Shown here: positions 56,099-64,000 of the stretch, one piece after another
How positions within the stretch are numbered: the first letter of the stretch is position 1
Layout of the letters: each line of letters opens with the position of its first letter
Notes under the pieces: generated by a model
Told to the model about the DNA's origin: nothing
The model's input: the letters and a program-made list of their open reading frames with translations, nothing else
Database searches by the model: none
Source of the DNA: Plazaster borealis
Taxonomy: Eukaryota > Echinodermata > Asteroidea > Forcipulatida > Labidiasteridae
Direction of reading: 5' to 3'
Length of the DNA: 64,000 bases
NCBI GenBank assembly: GCA_021014325.1
Contig: CM037462.1
Location: forward strand, 21,844,135 to 21,908,134
Translations under genes and position numbers: made by a program

Positions 56099-57490
56099 GG
56101 TGTCGATGGGTTCTTAGTTCCTATTTGGTGCAGAGGGTTTCTCCAATTGGGAGTTGTTGTTCTCCCATACCCACTCGTAGTACTGAATAATAAATATTTC
56201 TACATTGTCTCTTCCCCACCCCTCTACTTTGGGGCATTTTGTGCTCGATATGGGACACAGTGATACCCCCTATTGTGTCTTTATTGTGTGCTTGGAATCA
56301 CACAAATTCTTTAGAGGATTAGTTTTTTTGGGGCCAAGGTGTACTCCAGTACAAGAGGGAAAAAAGTGTGTCAAAGTATGGGAACATTGGGGGGAGGGGG
56401 GGCACGGGATACCCTCTGCCCACATATTGGGCATGGTATAACATTTGGTGCCAGACTACATGTACATGTACATACAGTATTAATCTTTGTACCTTCAGTA
56501 ACATGCCTACTTGAACATGGACATTTTTGACATAATGTGTGTATATGTTGTGCAGTGTTGCACTTTAACTGATCTTGTCTCCCATTACCGTCGGCTCACG
56601 TGCCTGACATTATCCTTGATTAAGTCGTCGTCCTACATAAGTACATGTATACATAAAAGATGTTAAACCTACGCCTATGTATTGTGAACTCATGCATGGA
56701 CTGTCAGCTTCAATTAAGAAACAGGAATAAAACCATATGCCAAACGAGAAAATAATCTACACAGACACAGAGAAAAATTGTTTGGCTCAATTGTAGCCTG
56801 GCATAATAGTAGGGTCATATCTTTAGATTCCGTGACCATTTTTTTGCTACCTTATTTTCTTGATGGATTTGACTTCAGGAACTATTATAAAGGAAAATTA
56901 GCTCCTATGTACCTCTGAAATGTGACGGGAACTTTTTTTATAGCACAATATTTAAAATGGCCGCCGATGCCATCTTGAAAAACAAAAGAGGTGTCATGCA
57001 ACAGATTCTCAGGGAGCCCAGTGGAGGAGGGGGGTGGGTGGGGGGTTATTAACACTTGTAACCTACATGTACCTGTGCAAAATAAAGAAACTTGTAGGAT
57101 AATAGGAATACTGCAAAATAATCTTTATTACATTTAGCATGTCGTGGCTATTCTTTGACAGTTGTTTTCATAAAAATAATTGTGTAAGCGAAAGTGTCTA
57201 CTCTGAACAGCTTCATCATGGGACCTGGGCAAAGACAAATCTTATGCAAAAATAAAATGCTCTGAGATCAAATGGCTTTTCTTAGTGAAAGGCCCTCTGT
57301 TACAGATTCACCATGGTACAAAAATATCTCCTGGCATCAAACTTAATTTGCATGAAACTCCCGGCAAAAGAGGTGAGTAACGAAAGTGTTGACCTAAATA
57401 ATTTACAAGTAAAATTGGTTTGAAATGATCGTTTTCACAGCCACCTTTCTTGACTGAGTGGGGTCAGTGACAGCTGTAACTATTCTAAGG
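56099..57490. other. Unassigned sequence
   Basis: No recurring elements; a G-rich tract lies at 57025-57047. Confidence 0.4.
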
Positions 57491-57494
57491 CGGA

Positions 57495-57705
57495 TGACTG
57501 ATTGGCTTATCTGGATGCAGCTTGTAAAGGTTTAGCCAATCAGAGTGAAGTACACAGAACCAATCAGAATGGAGTAGATGTAAACTTTCCACCAATCAAA
57601 ATAAGGCATGTTATATGCAAAGTTCGGGTCAATCAGAACGAGACACATCTCAGGTCTTGGCCAATCAGAATTCAGAATTATAAAGTTTTGGCCTATCGAA
57701 AAGCA
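57495..57705. promoter_or_regulatory. Cluster of CCAAT boxes at about 31-bp spacing
   Basis: ATTGG at 57501 (context CTGATTGGCT) is followed by CCAAT at 57536, 57560, 57592 and 57661 and a near match TCAATCAG at 57630. Most read CCAATCAGAAT, the preferred NF-Y context. Late spacings are about 30-38 bp. This could be a promoter or enhancer or an old minisatellite; no transcript is known to start here. Confidence 0.4.
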
Positions 57706-58263
57706 GCAATTATCAACTTTGAGAAAAATGGCATGATAGAGACACAATCTAGTAAGATTTGCGGTAACACCACATACCCTCACCGTTTTCACAAAGAGCC
57801 ACTTATGTCAAAAAGTGTGATTGAGATTTACATTTAACAACGTGCTCTAAGCTTAAAACTGCAAATCTGCAATACTAACATCATGGTTTACAGTTGAAGA
57901 CCTCTCATATGATTCTGTAAAAGTTTAACCTCTCCATTGATTAAATAATATGTTGGCTAATTGCCATAGTAATTGGACAAAGATATGTGTCTTTTCATGA
58001 AACCTAAAAAGTGAGATGAAATTACGTATTTTACATAGGAAAGGGGCGCGCATGTCACGCAATAACATGCACACTGACCTTAGTGGCTCTTCATGAAACC
58101 TGAAAAATGATTTGACCTACATTTAAAATGCACTTATTGCGACATATGCCCCTTCCTGTATTAATCATGAATTTGTCACTTTAAGATATTTGGCTCTTCG
58201 TGAAATCGCATAAAATCAATCTTTGAGTTGCAGTGGTTCTGAAAAGAACCAGTACCGTGTAAC
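57706..58263. other. Unassigned sequence
   Basis: AT-rich, no elements recognised. Confidence 0.4.
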
Positions 58264-58392
58264 AACTTGACGTTTCGATCAGTATGCTCTGATAGTATTC
58301 AAGAGATTGTCTTCACAAGATCATCTCCAGGAGAAAAAGAAAGGCTTTTTCCTGAAGACAATCAGGGCATACTCATCGAAACTTCAGGTTTT
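58264..58392. repeat. Imperfect 120-bp foldback with CGAAAC motif
   Basis: TTGACGTTTCGATCAGTATG near the left is inverse to AGGGCATACTCATCGAAACT on the right. The interior is inverse around CTTCACAAGATCATCTCC. It resembles terminal parts of some retroelements; the class is uncertain. Confidence 0.4.
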
Positions 58393-59620
58393 TTCACAAC
58401 CTGTTTCTTTTTAGAACCATCACAACTCTTAGAGAGATTTCACATAAATGGTGCCACCACAAGCCTTGCTAGATTGCAAAGTATGGCTCCTTTTTTACAC
58501 AATGACAAGAAGATAATTCTTCATCCCATTTCATGGAAAAAGAGACCAGACTTTCCTTTCCAGCCTCGAGGTTTGGAGGAAAAAAGAAAGAAACAAACAA
58601 GATGGGGCACAAAACAAAAGGCTTAAAAACGTACATTCCCTTTAAAGAATCTGAATTTCAGAGGCCATTTAATTTCTGCCACACAAAGACAGTCTGGAGC
58701 TTTCTTTTCTATTATTTTGATTATTTTCTGGTTGAACAGCTGGCCCAATCCAGTTACGAGAATGAAATCTGATTGAATCATACCAAGGATTTGCAGCCCC
58801 CCCCCCCCACAAACCAACGGAAGGGAATTGTGGTAGAAAATTGGATAGAAATGCGGCATTTATCCCGTGGGATTATCACTTCAGGTGACTCGCAGGGAAA
58901 AATTTAAAGCTTAGCGGACGGGTGTGTGTGTGTTCAAAGAAGAAAACATGTTTATGCAAAGTGCAAGGTTTTATGTTCTGATGGCGAGGTGTAATGAAAA
59001 TTTGTTGAAAATTATTTTCTGCAAGATTGGTTGCTACTTGAAAGTGGAGGGTGGGGGGAAAGAGGTTGAATATTGTTTCTACATGACAACTGAATAAAAT
59101 ACTTTTACTCTTGTTTTGCAAACACATCATAATATAACCTGAATCTCTGATGAGGTAATTGTATACATTTCATAGTACGTATCTTTTGCAGAATTACATG
59201 TTTTTACACTTACTTGCATAACATAAGGGTGTGCATAACATTGGTAAGAGTAAAAATATAAATGTTCACAGATTTGCACACAACTTACATGGTATAAAGA
59301 TGGTCATGGTGGGAAACTCCCTTTAAAATATTTTTGCTTGAAATGCAATATTTTTTTAGAAATTAGTAAAAGAATTGGTTTTGATCTTGTGAGTCCAAAA
59401 CTCATTGTTTGAAAACAGTGAAAACATTTCAGGTTTGTTCTCCTTTTTTTCTCTTGACTCCAATGACCGATTGACCATAAACTTGTTATTTCATGTATAT
59501 GTTGGGTCACATCAAGTTTGGATACTGGTCTTTCACAATTACCAATGTAAGAAAATTATCAAAATGTAGGCCTATTTAGGCTACATTTGTAAACTAGTTT
59601 TCTTTTTCAAATATCATCGT
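58393..59620. other. Mostly unassigned, with a TTAA-element fragment
   Basis: Around 59455-59550, ATGACCGATTGACCATAAAC and GATACTGGTCTTTCACAATT recall the right half of the 11318 element. A C run lies at 58798. Confidence 0.4.
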
Positions 59621-59621
59621 T

Positions 59622-61157
59622 TAGCCCTTTTCATACTACAGAGCCCAAGGAAATGAAACTCCATGAAATTCCAGGGAAATTAATAATAATAATAATAATA
59701 ACAAGTTCTTATATAGCGCATTTTACAATAAACGTCTCAATGCGCTTTACAGTTGTAACCCAACTGTCACCCCAGGTTCATTTCACGATACTTTTGTTTC
59801 CTGGGAAGAGTGAACACTCAGTATGCTCACCCTGAGGTTATCTTGCTTAACCCTACTCCCAAGCAGGGCTAGCTTTCCCACCCTACTCCCAAGCAGGGCT
59901 AGCTTTCCCACCCTACTCCCAAGCAGAGCTAGCTTTCCCACCCTTTTCCCAAGCAGGGCTAGCTTTCCCACCCTACTCCCAAGCAGAGCTAGCTTTCCCA
60001 CCCTTTTCCCAAGCAGGGCTAGCTTTCCCACCCTACTCCCAAGCAGGGCTAGCTTTCCCGCCCTACTCCCAAGCAGGGCTAGCTTTCCCACCCTACTCCC
60101 AAGCAGAGCTAGCTTTCCCACCCTTTTCCCAAGCAGAGCTAGCTTTCCCACCCTACTCCCAAGCAGGGCTAGCTTTCCACCCTACTCCCAAGCAGGGCTA
60201 GCTTTCCCACCCTACTCCCAAGCAGGGCTAGCTTTCCCACCCTACTCCCAAGCAGGGCTAGCTTTCCCACCCTACTCCCAAGCAGGGCTAGCTTTCCCAC
60301 CCTACTCCCAAGCAGGGCTAGCTTTCCCACCCTACTCCCAAGCAGGGCTAGCTTTCCCACCCTACTCCCAAGCAGGGCTAGCTTTCCCATCCTATTCCCA
60401 AGCAGGGCTAGCTTTCCACCCTACTCCCAAGCAGGGCTAGCTTTCCCACCCTACTCCCAAGCAGGGCTAGCTTTCCCACCCTACTCCCAAGCAGGGCTAG
60501 CTTTCCCACCCTACTCCCGGGGAGGGCTAGCTTTCCCACCCTACTCCCGGGGAGGGCTAGCTTTCCCATCCTACTCCCAAGCAGGGCTAGCTTTCCCACC
60601 CTACTCCCAAGCAGGGCTAGCTTTCCCACCCTACTCCCAAGCAGGGCTAGCTTTCCCACCCTACTCCCAAGCAGGGCTAGCTTTCCCACCCTACTCCCAA
60701 GCAGGGCTAGCTTTCCCACCCTACTCCCAAGCAGGGATAGCTTTCCCACCCTACTCCCAAGCAGGGCTAGCTTTCCCACCCTACTCCCAAGCAGGGCTAG
60801 CTTTCCCACCCTACTCCCAAGCAGGGCTAGCTTTCCCACCCTACTCCCAAGCAGGGCTAGCTTTCCCACCCTACTCCCAAGCAGGGCTAGCTTTCCCACC
60901 CTACTCCCAAGCAGGGCTAGCTTTCCCAGCCTACTCCCAAGCAGGGCTAGCTTTCCCACCCTACTCCCAAGCAGGGCTAGCTTTCCCACCCTACTCCCAA
61001 GCAGAGCTAGCTTTCCCACCCTACTCCCGGGGAGGGCTAGCTTTCTCGGGTATACTATTTCCCAGGAGTTTGCCAGGGTCAGAATTTCAAGTGCGAAAAG
61101 CTCAACCCAAATTTTCCAGGAAGTTCCTGAGAAATTCATCTAGTGTGAAGGGGCTTT
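59622..61157. mobile_element. Inverted-repeat element carrying the 30-bp array
   Basis: The left end AGCCCTTTTCATACTACAGA and right end TAGTGTGAAGGGGCTTTTCA are imperfect inverted repeats. Inside are a (AAT)n SINE-tail fragment (59676-59765), matching the SINE tail at 32455, and the 30-bp array. Confidence 0.55.
59850..61048. repeat. 30-bp minisatellite, about 40 copies
   Basis: The unit CCCTACTCCCAAGCAGGGCT, AGCTTTCCCA holds two short palindromes (GCTAGC, and CCC against GGG). Period 30 gives ten-residue frames on both strands. Two 29-bp units, at about 60178 and 60417, break the frames. Left units often carry CCCTTTTCCC or CAGAGCT; CCCGGGGAGG occurs three times. The minus strand has GGGAGTAGGGTGGG per unit. 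Confidence 0.97.
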
Positions 61158-62345
61158 TCATGGGGAAGACAATAGGATAGTTATGTTAAAGAAAAGGACA
61201 GCTGTGATTGAGTGTTTTTATGTATAAAACAGCAACTTTGAAGAAGAGCGGGAAAACAGAAGCACAAACAAACAAGGGCAGGTTTAAGAGCAGGAACAGA
61301 AAGAGAGAGTGACAAAATAGGGTAAGGGTTCAATACTCTAAACTTAAACATGAAAAGAAAACCTGGAAGATGGCAAAATTCTGGGTCAAACAAAACTTTG
61401 GTACAGCACTTCTTACACAGTTAATACAGGGAGTTTATTTCAGCTCTGAACGTTTAGTACGATGTGTCGTAAATTCTGTGTTGTTCCTGTACCTGGAAGT
61501 TACTCACTACCTGGGGGAGGCAAGCAGCCAGAGGCGTCGTCAGATTTCCAGCAGAGGGGAAGAGGAAAACGGACAACTCGTGGAGGAAGGGGGGACACAA
61601 GGGAGAGAAGTAGCATACTATGAGGTTGGTGTCTTAAATATTTATGGGCTTTACCCTTCCTGATGGATGGTGGTTATTCTATACTGAATTTATTTAATTG
61701 TCGGCTGTTCAAATAAGAGTTGGTCCCAGACTGTTTCAAAGCTTAGGTTTGTCTTGGCGTGATTAAAAGAAAAAGATCGAAAATTTGCTATATAATGAGA
61801 TAGGATTGGTAAAATCGAGTCTCTAGTTCCATATAACCATGCTGCTGTTGATTGGCTTTTTTTTCTTGTGTATTTTAAAGCTTGTCTGAACTTTTAGAAA
61901 AAAAACAAACTTTGGCAGACTGAACCTTTTGGTTATAGGAAAATTTTCCTCCTCAGTCTAGCCTTATCTACATCTATTCAACGTTTTAGTGATGTTTTCT
62001 TTTCAATTTGCGATTATAGTGTGTGATTTATTGAATTTGTGGAGAGGAATAAAGTAATAATAAATTTCCTTGCTATTTTGTGCTATTATATTTAAGATAT
62101 ACTTTGACTTAACCTGGACTTTGTTTTAAAGGGGTTCAGTTTATTTTTAAATGAGTATGGAAGGGTTTGTCCTTAACTTTTTAGTGATTGGCGAGCAGGA
62201 CCAGTTAGCTTGTCATTTCACTAGTCAGTTAGCTTTTTCACTAGTCAATATTTCAAATGAAATAGGGATACTTTTCTGGTAATTAAACCAAGGATGGCTC
62301 ATAAGTGAACTTAATCATTGTAGCTCGCAAGCCTGAGGAAACCTG
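61158..62345. other. Unassigned sequence
   Basis: 61500-61615 is GC-richer and purine-rich on the plus strand, but no exon could be supported. Near 62190-62280, GGACCAGTTAGC recalls 29700. Confidence 0.4.
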
Positions 62346-62525
62346 TAAACAAGGGTGCTTGCTATGTGAACCAGAAACACCGGGGTTAACCATAAGTGTT
62401 CTGGGTTCTTTTACGTGCACTGCCAATCCTAGTACACAGGACCTATGTCGTAATGTCCCATCCGAAGGACAAAGCAATTATGGTAACGAATCTTGCTAAA
62501 GGACAAGTTTGACGACCGACCGGGT
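62346..62525 (-). mobile_element. tRNA-Leu-type SINE fragment
   Basis: ACCAGAAACACCGGGGTTAA, GTTCTGGGTTCTTTTACGTG and GTCCCATCCGAAGGACAAAG match the 43022 SINE body. Confidence 0.65.
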
Positions 62526-63945
62526 ATAAAGAATATAATCTTGTATAACTTACAATTGCATGCCACTCAAATGCACAGAAAGAGAACCCCTCTACAAAAG
62601 ATGGCCAAACTGATCTGAGTTAAAACGTAGTGAAAATAAATCATATATTTAAACATCATGTCAAACATGGATGAACTCTAATTACAAAAACCAAGCTTAA
62701 GTGACAGGCAATACGATCATGTCACAGACAGTTAACCATCCCAATTCAGCTTGACATCTTGTTTAAGAAAACTGGCGGGAAATCAATGGGAAAATAATGA
62801 ATGAGTGGTCAGGGCTGTATGAAGAAAATTACTGGCCAGTCGGAGTCAGCCATCTGCGCACGGCGCCGAAATAAAATACTCTCCTCATCTCAAGATCAAG
62901 ATGAAGCTTGCTTGCAATTTTAATGAGTGTGACAGCGGGCTGGGAATATTGGAATGTTTGAAAACCAACGAGACAGCATTTTGTTTACAAGTTCAAGCGA
63001 CGTAGCTGATGTTCTGACCATGTTGTAGCTGCCATCCAAAAGGTACATCTTGCTGCCTTTCTACGCCATTACCAGTAAATGTGTACGTGAAATTATATGC
63101 ACTTTGTTGGGTAAGTAAAACGCTTTACATAAAATCAATCAAAGACTGTGATTCTTTTAACCTTTACAATTGTACACTTATACAAAATTGTTTACTGCTA
63201 CTTGTGCCAACTTTGTTCATCCACCAGTCATGTTGATGTTCATTATCTGACAAATTTTCTGCCATGCTTTAGTTGAAACAGATCATTCATCCCAGGCTGA
63301 TCCATGGTCTTAAGATTCAGCAGATATCAAATAATTAATAGAGAAATCATTCATGAAACTGTTTTTGTAATGTTTATAGATCAGCATAATGTACTCTTTT
63401 TTAATATTTATTATATTCTTAACCAGTTGACAAATCATGGCAGCTTTTTCACACTTTGTCCAAAAACAAGGAAATAGCATTTGAAGACCTAATAAATCAC
63501 CCTTGCTTATTTCAATGGCGACAATAAAAAATAAGTCGATATGAACAAGCTATTAACCATGAAAAGTGCCAAAACATAAACCATTAAATACTGTTTTCAC
63601 TAAGCCATGAAACAGGGCTCCAAATTAACACTGGACCACAGGCCCAAGGCCAGTGATTTTAGCATTTGAGAAACAATTCATGCATGAATCGTTTCTCGGA
63701 TTTCTGAGGGGTGTCCTTTCGCGAATAGTACGGCCAGATTGCAATTACCTGTTGCAATCTTCTTACCAACCAAAATTACCAGTGGTATAAATGCAAAATG
63801 CTAGGTTTTACCACTTTTTGCATTGTTTAAAATGGTAAGACAGGTTGGGCGTCTGTATAGTCCAAGTAAAGCAAGATAATACCGGAGTCTAATATAGTGC
63901 ACATGGTTCTCAAGGCGCCGGAACAAAGCAAACAATTTTTTTTTT
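62526..63945. other. Unassigned sequence
   Basis: AT-rich, no coding signal or clear family. Confidence 0.4.
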
Positions 63946-64000
63946 GACAAGTTTTTGAAGTTTTTTAAATTATGAGACCAATTGATGTAGCACCTTACAA
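63946..64000 (-). mobile_element. tRNA-Leu-type SINE, cut by the window edge
   Basis: AATTATGAGACCAATTGATG and TAGCACCTTACAA correspond to AGTATGAGACCTATTCATTT and AGCACCATGTAA of the copy at 43022. Confidence 0.5.

Noticed and set aside
59783..61139. Frames of 122-243 codons over the 30-bp array
   Set aside because: They are produced by the 30-bp period, and 29-bp units break them. There is no promoter, splice context or family match.
61500..61600. Minus-strand exon ending CTTGCCTCCCCCAG before GTAGTGAG
   Set aside because: A pyrimidine-rich tract and an open 22-codon frame exist, but the donor is poor and the peptide resembles no MAST segment.

Overview
This is a eukaryotic genomic window: AT-rich, gene-poor, with short exons in long introns and a very high load of dispersed and tandem repeats. 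There are no operons or prokaryotic features. The single gene I can support is a MAST-family (microtubule-associated serine/threonine) kinase gene. The tRNA-derived SINE and short inverted-repeat families resemble those I associate with echinoderms, probably a sea star. That assignment is inference from repeat style and from the divergence of the MAST protein, not proof.

Gene layout. The MAST-like gene lies on the minus strand, so its 5' side is at high coordinates. Nine exons join in frame: 36692-36390, 25015-24987 (a 29-nt microexon), 22695-22631, 21806-21658, 21252-21083, 5208-5097, 4301-4125, 967-869 and 188-1. The last runs off the window. Together they encode about 430 residues: a Ser/Arg-rich N-terminal leader, then almost all of the MAST pre-kinase domain (DUF1908). 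The AGC kinase domain and the PDZ domain must lie beyond position 1. The exon at 36390-36692 begins at a splice acceptor, so at least one more 5' exon exists. A weak candidate start exon is at 45334-45393.

Introns and upstream DNA. The large introns (5.2-21.1 kb, 25.0-36.4 kb) and the 27 kb upstream of 36.7 kb are filled with repeats. Non-autonomous elements with TTAA target duplications (piggyBac-like) have ends at 7913, 11318, 24041, 31126, 35398, 44611 and 48583. Elements with TTA/TAA duplications (PIF/Harbinger-like) lie at 3671, 7120 and 46949. There are several tRNA-derived SINE families and a widespread palindromic element rich in GCTTAAGCA. Tandem arrays are prominent: 20 bp (2.5 kb), 86 bp (3.3 kb), 21 bp (7.4 kb), 68 bp (14.2-18.2 kb, the largest), 24 bp (25.3-26.1 kb), 55 bp (40.3-42.0 kb), 22 bp (54.3 kb) and 30 bp (59.85-61.05 kb).

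Main observation. Several arrays appear to have grown from inside mobile elements: the 20-bp array inside a tRNA-Leu-type SINE, the 21/22-bp and probably 55-bp arrays inside one inverted-repeat element family, and the 30-bp array inside another. Long open frames over these arrays are periodicity artefacts, not genes. I saw no complete transposase, reverse transcriptase, rRNA, convincing functional tRNA gene or CRISPR array.
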